Assembly (NCBI RefSeq): GCF_015160875.1
Contig: NZ_CP063374.1
Location: 6,265,501 to 6,329,500, forward strand
Direction: 5' to 3'
Length of the DNA: 64,000 nt
Source: Streptomyces chromofuscus
GTDB taxonomy: Bacteria > Actinomycetota > Actinomycetes > Streptomycetales > Streptomycetaceae
This document shows positions 8,918 to 16,352 of this stretch, in pieces. Every line of letters starts with the position of its first letter. Within the stretch, counting starts at the first letter, position 1. Under the pieces are notes generated by a model. The model saw nothing but the letters and a program-made list of their open reading frames with translations, searched no databases and had not been told where the DNA came from. Both the position numbers and the translations under genes were made by a program.

Positions 8918-9384
8918 GAGCTGAGCACAGACGCGCGACGACCGAGGCGCCCGGACGGCCACGGCTCCCTCACCTGCCGGCGGGCAGCTACGGCCACTGG
9001 GCTCTTCTTGACCCCGGGTGTGGGGTCCGGGCATTTCCTGGCCCGCCCGGCCATGCGGTCATGGGCACCCGTGTTCTCACCTTCGGTGTAAGGCCCGGGC
9101 GCCCCGGCTTATCCACGCCCGCGAGTGATGTTCCCCAGGCACACTCGGCTCCTCGCCCGCCCGACGATGCGGCCGGAGTCGCCGGGCTCCTCACCCCGGG
9201 TGTGGGGCCGGGCACGTTGGCTTCCTGGACCGCCCGCTGATGCCGCCACGGGCACCGGGCTTCACCCCTGGTGTGCGGATGCGGGCGCGCCGGAAACCTC
9301 ATTCGCCCGGCCATGCGGCCATAGGCGCCGGTGCTCTCGCCTCCCCGGCGACATGGCCTCGGCGCACCCGTCCTCCTCGCCCCC
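8918..9384. repeat. Non-coding region with degenerate long-spaced repeats
   Basis: No gene is supported here. Four degenerate copies of a CACCCCGGTGTG-GG-CCGGGC-like segment start near 9009, 9076, 9190 and 9261. A second shared segment, CGCCCGGCCATGCGG, recurs near 9041 and 9303. They look like decayed relatives of the tighter array that follows. Confidence 0.5.
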
Positions 9385-9790
9385 GGTGACGTGCCGGGGA
9401 TGGAGGCAGGCCCCTCACCCCGGTGACGTGCCCGGGCAGACGCAGGCCCCTCACCCCCGGTGACGTGCCCGGGCAGACGCAGGCCCCTCACCCCGGTGAC
9501 GTGCCGGGGGCGGAGGCAGGCCCCCTCACCCCTGGTGACGTGCCGGGGGCAGACGCAGGCCCCTCACCCCCGGTGACATGCCCGGGCAGACGCAAGCCCC
9601 TCACCCCCGGTGACATGCCGGGGGCGGAGGCAGGCCCCCTCGCCCCCGGTGACGTGCCGGGGGCAGACGCAGGCCCCTCACCCCTGGTGACGTGCCGGGG
9701 GCAGACGCAGGCCCCTCACCCCTGGTGACGTGCCGGGGGCAGACGCAGGCCCCTCACCCCTGGTGACGTGCTCGGGTGGAGGCAGGACCC
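9385..9790. repeat. Tandem array of eleven 36-39 bp hairpin units
   Basis: GGTGAC recurs at 9385, 9422, 9459, 9495, 9534, 9572, 9609, 9648, 9686, 9724 and 9762. Each unit reads roughly CCCCGGTGACGTGCCGGGG, then CAGACGCAGG or GGAGGCAGG, then CCCCTCA. The first part folds as a 6-bp stem (CCCCGG/CCGGGG) around a TGACGTG loop. Unit length varies by 1-3 bases, so it cannot be a coding repeat. It abuts the 3' end of the LCP gene: the TCA (antisense stop) at 9791-9793 is supplied by the last CCCTCACC-like segment. Confidence 0.85.
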
Positions 9791-10885
9791 TCACCCCCCG
9801 GCGGCGGGTGACTTCTTCGCGGACTCCGGGATCTCCTCGTCCTCGCGCACGGCCTTCCACAGCCGGTCCGCCTGCGGCTGGGCCGCGACCACCCGGTTGG
9901 GGTCCTGGGTGTCGTACCGTACCGGCAGCATGATCGTCTCCATGGTCGACGGGTCGACACCGTTCATGCTGCGGCCGAACTCGGCGAGCGCGGTGAGGGA
10001 GGCGAGACCCGAGTCGGTGGTGAGGGACTCGGTCAGCGTGTCGGCGATGCGGTACGTCTTGGTGGGGCTGCCCAGCAGGTCCTGCTTCTTGATCTCGGAG
10101 AGCAGCGCGACCAGGAACTGCTGCTGGAGCCCGATCCGCCCGAGGTCGCTGCCGTCGCCGACGCCGTGCCGGGTCCGGACGAACTGCAGGGCCTGCGTGC
10201 CGTCCAGCCGGTGTGTGCCCGCGCTCAGGTCGAGTCCGCTGGCGCTGTCGTGGATGTCCTTCTCCACGGTGACCGGCACACCGCCGATCGCGTCCACCAG
10301 CCCCTTGAAGCCCGCGAAGTCGATCTCCACGAAGTGGTCCATGCGGACGCCCGACATCTCCTCGACCGTCTTCACCACGCAGGCCGGACCACCCTGCGCG
10401 TACACGGAGTTGAACATTACGCGCTGCGCCGAGGGCAGCGCGGAGCCGTCCCTGCCGGTGCACTCGGGCCGGGTGACGAGCGTGTCACGGGGGATGCTGA
10501 CGGCGACCGCCTCCCGCCGGCCCTCGGGTATGTGCAGCACCAGCGCGGTGTCGGAGCGGGCGCCGGAGACCTCGCCGCCGCCCAGCCCGGAGTTGGCGCC
10601 CGAGCGGGAGTCGGAGCCCAGCACCAGCAGGTTCTGCCCCGACGTGGGCAGCTTCTCGGGCCGGTCGTCGCCGAGGGCCCGGTCGAGGTCGACGCCCTCG
10701 ATGTTGCCGTCGAGGTCGCGGTAGAGCCAGTAGCCGGTGCCGCCCGCGGCCAGCACGACGACGACCAGGCCGAGCAGGACCCAGCGCCACACGTGGCGGC
10801 GTCTGCTGGTCGGTCGCGCGGCGCGGCGACCCGACGGCGCGCGCCTCGATCCGCGGGGGCCCGTCGTGGTCGGGGCGTGGGTCAT
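9791..10885 (-). CDS. LytR-CpsA-Psr (LCP) family glycopolymer ligase
   Basis: 364 aa. It has a short Arg-rich cytoplasmic tail, one membrane segment at about residues 35-55, and an outside LCP domain from about residue 84. The domain starts NLLVLGSDSRSG, where the Asp and Arg bind the polyprenyl pyrophosphate. Other conserved blocks are VSIPRDTLV, MDHFVEIDFAGFKGLVDAIGGV and LQFVRTRHGVGDGSDLGRI. LCP proteins transfer teichoic-acid-like or capsular polymers from undecaprenyl pyrophosphate to peptidoglycan. It is divergent from the Stealth operon, so it likely attaches the polymer made there. ATG 10885 is the only start before the membrane segment that gives a normal tail. The hairpin array follows its stop directly. 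Confidence 0.9.
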   Translation of the reverse strand: MTHAPTTTGPRGSRRAPSGRRAARPTSRRRHVWRWVLLGLVVVVLAAGGTGYWLYRDLDGNIEGVDLDRALGDDRPEKLPTSGQNLLVLGSDSRSGANSGLGGGEVSGARSDTALVLHIPEGRREAVAVSIPRDTLVTRPECTGRDGSALPSAQRVMFNSVYAQGGPACVVKTVEEMSGVRMDHFVEIDFAGFKGLVDAIGGVPVTVEKDIHDSASGLDLSAGTHRLDGTQALQFVRTRHGVGDGSDLGRIGLQQQFLVALLSEIKKQDLLGSPTKTYRIADTLTESLTTDSGLASLTALAEFGRSMNGVDPSTMETIMLPVRYDTQDPNRVVAAQPQADRLWKAVREDEEIPESAKKSPAAGG

Positions 10886-10956
10886 GCCTGGGTCCTCTCT
10901 GACTGAGTGGCTAGAACGGGGAGGCCCATGCCTCCGTCACTCAATGGATGTCTGAC

Positions 10957-10978
10957 GTTCAATGAACGCTCATGGTTG
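10957..10978 (+). promoter_or_regulatory. Shared regulatory element, copy 2
   Basis: GTTCA-AT-GAAC-G-CTCAT matches copy 1 at 7683 in 15 of 22 positions on the same strand. The first eleven bases form a dyad, GTTCA-A-TGAAC. Confidence 0.4.
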
Positions 10979-11006
10979 TGTGTGTTTTGTTTCATGAGTG
11001 ATTGCA

Positions 11007-11022
11007 GTTGACAGCTGTCAAC
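11007..11022. promoter_or_regulatory. Palindrome GTTGACAGCTGTCAAC with divergent -35 boxes
   Basis: Perfect 16-bp palindrome. Each strand carries TTGACA. On the plus strand GATGAT follows after 18 nt (11032-11037), a fair sigma-70-type promoter for the Stealth operon. The palindrome itself is a likely repressor site shared by both directions. Confidence 0.5.
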
Positions 11023-11235
11023 GCGCTTGGTGATGATGTGCCCGGCCTGTGAAGGTTGAATAATTGGTGTGAATTACCCGTCGGTCAGGTGACCGACGGG
11101 TGACGTGGTCGCGGAATCGAGCCGGGGGGCACGAGGGCGAGCGGCCACCTGTGCTCACCTCGTCCGCGGACGAGGTGAGGAAAGAGGGAGGGTGGCTGTG
11201 CTGCTGCGTGCGTCGGCCGGTCGGGGGGCGGCTGC

Positions 11236-12867
11236 GTGACCGCCGTCTCCGAACACGCCGTCCAGCAGGTTCCCGGCGCGGGCGGCGGCCGTGTGCCGTC
11301 CGGGCCCGCCGCGGCACCGCGCCCGGCCGAGCCCTCCGCCACCACGCTCACCGCGGAGCACGGCGACGTCTACGTCGAGCCGGGCCTGACCCCGCTGGGC
11401 GCCCGTGAGGCCAACCGCTCCGCGCTCGCCGCGCTCCTGGACACCGCCGGCATCGCTCACTTCGCGGTGCGCGGGACCTCCGACCACGGCACGGTCGTCG
11501 CCGTCGCCGAGGAGGACCGCGAGCGGGTCCTGGCCGCGGTGTTCCGCGGGCTGAGCCAGTACCCGGGCCACCTCGGGGTCGTCGACCCGGACGCGCCCCG
11601 GCCCGCCCGGCCGGTGTCCTCCCGCGACCCCAGGGCCTGGCGCGAGGTGTCCGCCGCGCGCGTGCTCCAGGCCAGCTGGTCCCGCACCGACCCCGACCGC
11701 CATCTGCTGCTCGGTCACGAGTACGGCTGCGCGATCGAGTTCTGGCAGCGGCACGGCACCCACCTGGTCGCGCCCCGCGCCAACCGCGCGACCTGGGCGG
11801 TCGCCGCCGAAGGCGGCAACGTCCTGGGCGCCGCCCGGCTGTTCAGCCGGTTCGTGTCGGACTGGACCCCGCGCCACCTGGCGCCCGCGCTGGCCACCCG
11901 CCCCGAGTTCCTGGTGCACTGCGCTGACGACATCGCCTTCCCCGTCGACGCCGTCTACACCTGGGTCGACGGCAACGACCCCGCGTGGCAGCGGCGCAAG
12001 GCGCAGGCCAAGGGCGAGGTCTACCACGCCGAGTCGGCCAGCGACGCCCGCTTCATCAGCCGGGACGAACTGCGCTACTCGGTGCGCTCGCTGCATCTGT
12101 TCGCGCCCTGGATCCGCAACGTCCACATCGTCACCGACGACCAGGTCCCGGAGTGGCTCGTCGAGGGTCTGCCAGGGTGCCGCATCGCCACGCACCGCGA
12201 GATCTTCCGCAACCCGGACGACCTGCCGACGTTCAACTCGCACTCGATCGAGAGCCAGCTGCACCACATCGACGGGCTCGCCGAGCACTTCCTGTACTTC
12301 AACGACGACATGTTCATCGGGCGCCCGGTGGCCCCGCACGCCTTCTTCACCCCCAGTGGGACGGCCCGGTACTTCCCCTCCCGCAACCGCATCCCGCAAG
12401 GCCCGGTGGCACCCACCGACAGCCCCGTCGACGCGGCCTGCAAGAACAACCGGGCGCTCCTGGAGGAACGTTTCGGCAGGGTGATCACCCAGCCCATGGA
12501 GCACATCCCGTACGCCCTGCGCCGCTCGGCGATGGAGGACGCCGAGCGGGACTTCCCCGAGGCCTGGGCGCGCACCTCGGCCAGCCGGTTCCGGGCGATG
12601 ACCGACCTGTCGCCCACCTCGTCGTTCGCGCTCTACTACGCGGCGCTCACCGGCCGGGCCCAGCCGGGCTCGATGCCCTTCACCTACCTCCAGCTCGCCG
12701 TCCCCGACCTCGCCGACCGGCTCGGACGGCTGCTCGACGGGCGGGACCAGGACTCCTTCTGCCTCAACGACGCCTTCTCCACACCGGAGGACATCGAGGC
12801 GCAGCAGGAGTTGCTGGACGGTTTCCTCAACGCCTACTTCCCGACGCCGAGTCCGTACGAGCGGTGA
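11236..12867 (+). CDS. Stealth-family exopolysaccharide phosphotransferase 1
   Basis: 543 aa. Stealth proteins (meningococcal SacB type; related to human GNPTAB) transfer sugar-1-phosphates from nucleotide sugars and build phosphodiester-linked polymers. All conserved regions are visible: CR1 PVDAVYTWVDGNDPAW (236-251); CR2 from SRDELRYSVRSL (275) through PTFNSHSIES and FLYFNDDMFIG (353-362); CR3 with CKNNRALLEERFGRV; CR4 with QDSFCLNDAF. An N-terminal domain of about 230 residues (EANRSALAALLDTAG, HEYGCAIEFWQ) is shared with the two following Stealth genes. No signal peptide. GTG start at 11236 with a weak ribosome site. It is the first gene of a plus-strand cluster. The sugar is unknown. 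Confidence 0.9.
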   Translation: MTAVSEHAVQQVPGAGGGRVPSGPAAAPRPAEPSATTLTAEHGDVYVEPGLTPLGAREANRSALAALLDTAGIAHFAVRGTSDHGTVVAVAEEDRERVLAAVFRGLSQYPGHLGVVDPDAPRPARPVSSRDPRAWREVSAARVLQASWSRTDPDRHLLLGHEYGCAIEFWQRHGTHLVAPRANRATWAVAAEGGNVLGAARLFSRFVSDWTPRHLAPALATRPEFLVHCADDIAFPVDAVYTWVDGNDPAWQRRKAQAKGEVYHAESASDARFISRDELRYSVRSLHLFAPWIRNVHIVTDDQVPEWLVEGLPGCRIATHREIFRNPDDLPTFNSHSIESQLHHIDGLAEHFLYFNDDMFIGRPVAPHAFFTPSGTARYFPSRNRIPQGPVAPTDSPVDAACKNNRALLEERFGRVITQPMEHIPYALRRSAMEDAERDFPEAWARTSASRFRAMTDLSPTSSFALYYAALTGRAQPGSMPFTYLQLAVPDLADRLGRLLDGRDQDSFCLNDAFSTPEDIEAQQELLDGFLNAYFPTPSPYER

Positions 12868-12972
12868 GCTCCGGTCCCCGCAAGGGGACGACCTTCTCCC
12901 TTCCACCGTGATGACACGCCGGCCCCCGCACGGGGCCACCCTTGCCTCGACCCATGAAACGGAGTTCACGAC

Positions 12973-14592
12973 GTGCCGGACCCGACGTCCCTGAACTCCG
13001 CGGTGCACGTCTACCAGCGGCTCGTCCCGCAACCCGTGCGCTCCGCCGCCGCGACCACCGTCCCCGCGGGCGTACGCCGCAAGGTCAAGCGGCAGCTCGC
13101 CCGTACCCTCAGCCGCCGCGAGGCCCGGCTGCACAGCAGGGCGCTGCGGCGGGTGCGGCGGGCGCGGCTCGGCACGTCCGAGCGGCGTGTCACCGCACCC
13201 GACGGCCGGGTCGCGCACGTGCACACCGGGCTCACCGTCGATCTGGCCCGCCGCCTCGACCACGACCTGGTCACCCACGCGCTGGACGCCGCCGAGATCC
13301 CCTGGTTCGCTGTGCCCGCGCTGGACGACCGGCGGATCTGCCTGGCCGTGGACGTCAAGCACAAGGGCCCGGTCCGCCGCGTCATGCGCGCGCTCCTCGA
13401 GGAGCACACCGGGTACGTCGTCACCGTCTCGCCCGCCCTGAGCGACACCCGGGAGACCCCCGGCAGCCACGTCAAGGCGTGGAAGCACTTCGCCAAGGCC
13501 CGTGTGATCCGGCTGACCTGGCTGCGCACCGACCCCACCGAGAACCTCTGGGTGGGCGAGGACCAGGGCATCGAGATCGAGTTCTGGAGGACCAACACCG
13601 ATCTGCCCACCGAGCGGCTGATCGGACCGCGCCCCAACCGGGTCCAGCGGGCCGTGCCCAGCGACGCCCCCGGCATCGAGATCGGCATGGACCGGCTGTC
13701 CGGCTACTGCGACATCGACGGCGACCAGGAGCCGACGATCACGCTGGAGAGCTTCGACGTGGTCCGGCTGGAGGAGATCACCTTCCCCGTGGACGCGGTC
13801 CTGATCTTCCAGCACGCCACGCCGTGGGGCGAGCTGCTGCTGCGGGCCGCCCTGCGCTCCCTGCACCAGTACGCGCCTTGGGTGGACGTCGTGCACGTGG
13901 TCGCCGAGGCCGAGCCGCCGGCCTGGCTGAACGCCGGCGACCGGCTCGGCGTCGTCCGCGCCCGGCCAGGGGCCGAGTGGCACCTGCACCAACTGCCCGA
14001 CGTCGCGGACCACTTCCTGCTGCTGCGCCCGGGTGCCCTGCTCGGCCGTCCGGTGCGGCCCTTCGACTACTTCACCCCGGCCGGGGCGACCCGCCCCCGG
14101 CGCGGACCCTGGACGGCCGAGGAGTCCTTCGCCCCCTGGACCCGTGCCGCGTACTCCGCCACCGGCCGGGTCACCGCCCACGGCTACGCGCACGGACCCC
14201 AGCCGCACCGCGCCGAGACCCTCGCCCAATTCGCCGGGACGGGCACCGCAACCCTGCCGTTGCCCGACGCCCAGCGACTGCCCACCGTGCCCGGCACCCA
14301 CCCCCTGGACGGCGTGGTCCACCACTTCGGTTACGTCTCGGGAGTCGCCGACCCCTCCGGGGAGGCGTCCGTCGCCCTGCACGCGGCACTGCCCGGCATC
14401 GGCAACCACCTGGAGCGGCTGCTGGTCAGGCGCGACAGCCAGCAGATGCAGTTCACCGGCCTGGACACCGAGGAGGCGCGCGTCGGTGGCGGCGTCCGGG
14501 CGGTGGAGCGCTTCCTGGCGCGCTACTACCCCGTGCCCAGCGTCTTCGAGCGCGACGACGCGGACTCCGGTGAGGCGGGCCGGACGTCATGA
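12973..14592 (+). CDS. Stealth-family paralogue with degenerate catalytic motifs (probable pseudoenzyme)
   Basis: 539 aa, collinear with both flanking Stealth proteins, but the motifs are lost. The CR1 position reads PVDAVLIFQHATPW (272-285) instead of DxVYTWVDGxDP. The FNDDMF position reads LLLRPGALLG (349-358), so both acidic residues are gone. No CR3 KNNR motif is seen. The scaffold is kept: RAALRSLHQYAPWVDVVHVV, PAWLN, the CR4 end (RRDSQQMQFTGL) and the tail RYYPVPSVFER. The N-terminal domain with GEDQGIEIEFW is intact. GTG 12973 with GGAG just upstream. The stop overlaps the next start (ATGA). An intact frame with a conserved scaffold suggests a non-catalytic partner of its neighbours rather than a decaying gene. 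Confidence 0.8.
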   Translation: MPDPTSLNSAVHVYQRLVPQPVRSAAATTVPAGVRRKVKRQLARTLSRREARLHSRALRRVRRARLGTSERRVTAPDGRVAHVHTGLTVDLARRLDHDLVTHALDAAEIPWFAVPALDDRRICLAVDVKHKGPVRRVMRALLEEHTGYVVTVSPALSDTRETPGSHVKAWKHFAKARVIRLTWLRTDPTENLWVGEDQGIEIEFWRTNTDLPTERLIGPRPNRVQRAVPSDAPGIEIGMDRLSGYCDIDGDQEPTITLESFDVVRLEEITFPVDAVLIFQHATPWGELLLRAALRSLHQYAPWVDVVHVVAEAEPPAWLNAGDRLGVVRARPGAEWHLHQLPDVADHFLLLRPGALLGRPVRPFDYFTPAGATRPRRGPWTAEESFAPWTRAAYSATGRVTAHGYAHGPQPHRAETLAQFAGTGTATLPLPDAQRLPTVPGTHPLDGVVHHFGYVSGVADPSGEASVALHAALPGIGNHLERLLVRRDSQQMQFTGLDTEEARVGGGVRAVERFLARYYPVPSVFERDDADSGEAGRTS

Positions 14593-16352
14593 GCATCGGC
14601 AACCCGGAGGCGTCCGCCGCGGTCGGGGCGTACCGCACCCTCGTTCCCGCGGGACTCAGACGCCGCACCGCGCGCCGCGTCCCGCCGCGGCTGCGGCAGC
14701 TGCTCAAGCGCCTGCTGCGCCGGCTGCACAGCCTGACCTTCGGGGCCCGGCTGCTGCGTTCGATGCTGGCCCGCCGCCGCTGGCCGCATCTGTTCGGGCC
14801 GGGCGAGCGGCTCGCCGCGCTCGCCGGTCCCGGCCAGCGGATCGCCCTCGTACGGCCCACGGTCTCGCCGCTGGGCCTGCGCGAGGCCAACCTCGAACTC
14901 GTCGTCACCGCGCTGGAGGAGGCCGGGGTCGACTACTTCGCCGTCCGTGGCGCCTCCGACTTCCGCTCCTGCCTCGCCGTCGCCGCGACCGACCGCGACC
15001 GCGCCCGGCAGGCATTGGAGCGCTGCGCCGGGCACAGCCCCGTCTACCTCGCGGCCTGCCGCGGCGAGTCCGCCCAGGGCAGGCCGGTGATGGCCGGCTC
15101 GGCACGCGGCCGTCGGCTCGCCCGCGAGGCCGCCGTGCTCCGGGTCGGCATGGTCTGGAGCGACCCGGCCGGCACCCTGGTGCTGGGCCTGGAACACGGC
15201 TGCGACGTCGAGTTCTGGCAGCCGAGCGAGGGCCGTCTGGTCGCGCCGCGACCCAACCGGGTCACCCAGGACGTCGCGCTCGACGAACCCCGCGTCCTGG
15301 CTCCGGTCAGCCGCCTCACCGGCTTTGCCGCCCTGCACACCCGCCGCACCCGCACGGTCCGCACCATCCGGCCCTGCGCCGAGCCCCTCCCCGAGGACGT
15401 CCGCTTCCCGATCGACGTCGTCTACACCTGGGTCGACGGCAGCGACCCCGCCTGGCAGTGGCGGCGCAGCGCCTACGGCGACGGCGGCTACCACACCGAG
15501 TCCGCCAACGCGGCCCGCTACATCAGCCGCGACGAACTGCGCTACTCGCTGCGCGCGCTGGAGCAGAACGCGCCCTGGGTGCGCCACGTCCACCTGGTGA
15601 CGGACCGGCAGCGCCCGGCCTGGCTCAACGACGCCCACCCCCGGCTCACCGTCGTCGACCACTCCGAGATCTTCGACGACCCGCAGGCGCTGCCCACCTT
15701 CAACTCGCACGCCATCGAGAGCCGCCTGCACCACATCAAGGGCCTCGCCGAGCACTTCCTGTACTTCAACGACGACATGTTCCTCGGCTGCCCGGTCACC
15801 CCGCAGGACTTCTTCCTGTCCAACGGCATGACCCGCACCTTCTTCTCCCCCTCCCAGGTGCCGCGCTCGGACCTCACGCCGGTCGACCGCCCGGTCGACG
15901 CGGCCGGCAAGAACAACCGGCGCCTGCTGCTGGAGCAGTTCGGCAGCGCCATCGTGCAGAAACTGCGGCACGCCCCCTACGCGCTGCGCCGCAGCGTGCT
16001 GCACGAGATCGAACGGGAGTACGCCGAGGCGCACCGGCAGACGTCCTCCAGCCGCTTCCGCAGCGCCACCGACATCTCCATCCCGTCGTCGCTGTACCAC
16101 TACTACGCCTACTTCACGGGCCGGGCGGTGCCGTCGACCATCTCGTTCGCCTATCTCGACCTGGCCCGGCCGGAGATCCAGCGGCGGCTCGGCATCCTGC
16201 TGGCCCGCCGCGACCGGCAGGCGTTTTGCATCAACGACACCCTCTCCGACGGCCGGGACGTGGAGCGCCAGACGGCGATGCTGCGCGCGTTCCTCCAGTC
16301 GTACTACCCGGTGCCCAGTCCCTTCGAGCGGAAGGAGCGCGAGGTCCGGTGA
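14589..16352 (+). CDS. Stealth-family exopolysaccharide phosphotransferase 3
   Basis: 587 aa with all Stealth regions: FPIDVVYTWVDGSDPAW (273-289), YISRDELRYSLRALEQNAPW (311-330), PTFNSHAIES followed by FLYFNDDMFLG (391-400), AGKNNRRLLLEQFGS and DRQAFCINDTLS. Its N-terminal domain carries the same LGLREANLELVVTALEEAGV and EHGCDVEFWQ blocks as the first Stealth protein. The ATG at 14589 overlaps the preceding stop by 4 nt and its own TGA overlaps the next GTG by 4 nt, so translation is probably coupled. It likely forms the repeating phosphodiester polymer with its intact sister. Sugar identity is unknown. Confidence 0.9.
   Translation: MSIGNPEASAAVGAYRTLVPAGLRRRTARRVPPRLRQLLKRLLRRLHSLTFGARLLRSMLARRRWPHLFGPGERLAALAGPGQRIALVRPTVSPLGLREANLELVVTALEEAGVDYFAVRGASDFRSCLAVAATDRDRARQALERCAGHSPVYLAACRGESAQGRPVMAGSARGRRLAREAAVLRVGMVWSDPAGTLVLGLEHGCDVEFWQPSEGRLVAPRPNRVTQDVALDEPRVLAPVSRLTGFAALHTRRTRTVRTIRPCAEPLPEDVRFPIDVVYTWVDGSDPAWQWRRSAYGDGGYHTESANAARYISRDELRYSLRALEQNAPWVRHVHLVTDRQRPAWLNDAHPRLTVVDHSEIFDDPQALPTFNSHAIESRLHHIKGLAEHFLYFNDDMFLGCPVTPQDFFLSNGMTRTFFSPSQVPRSDLTPVDRPVDAAGKNNRRLLLEQFGSAIVQKLRHAPYALRRSVLHEIEREYAEAHRQTSSSRFRSATDISIPSSLYHYYAYFTGRAVPSTISFAYLDLARPEIQRRLGILLARRDRQAFCINDTLSDGRDVERQTAMLRAFLQSYYPVPSPFERKEREVR

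Larger units (their letters stand above)
10886..11235. promoter_or_regulatory. Divergent promoter region between the LCP and Stealth genes
   Basis: 350 bp, much more A/T-rich than its surroundings between about 10940 and 11090. It holds the second copy of the shared GTTCA-N2-GAAC element (10957-10978) and a 16-bp perfect palindrome carrying TTGACA on both strands (11007-11022). The right 130 bp are G/C-rich, and I see nothing specific in them. Confidence 0.6.

Noticed and set aside
9423..9728. Collagen-like 101-residue frame across the hairpin array
   Set aside because: Repeat units differ by 1-3 bases, so the reading frame shifts between copies. It is a repeat artefact, not a protein.
9385..9790. 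CRISPR array
   Set aside because: The 36-39 bp period has no unique spacers; whole units repeat, and no cas genes are near.
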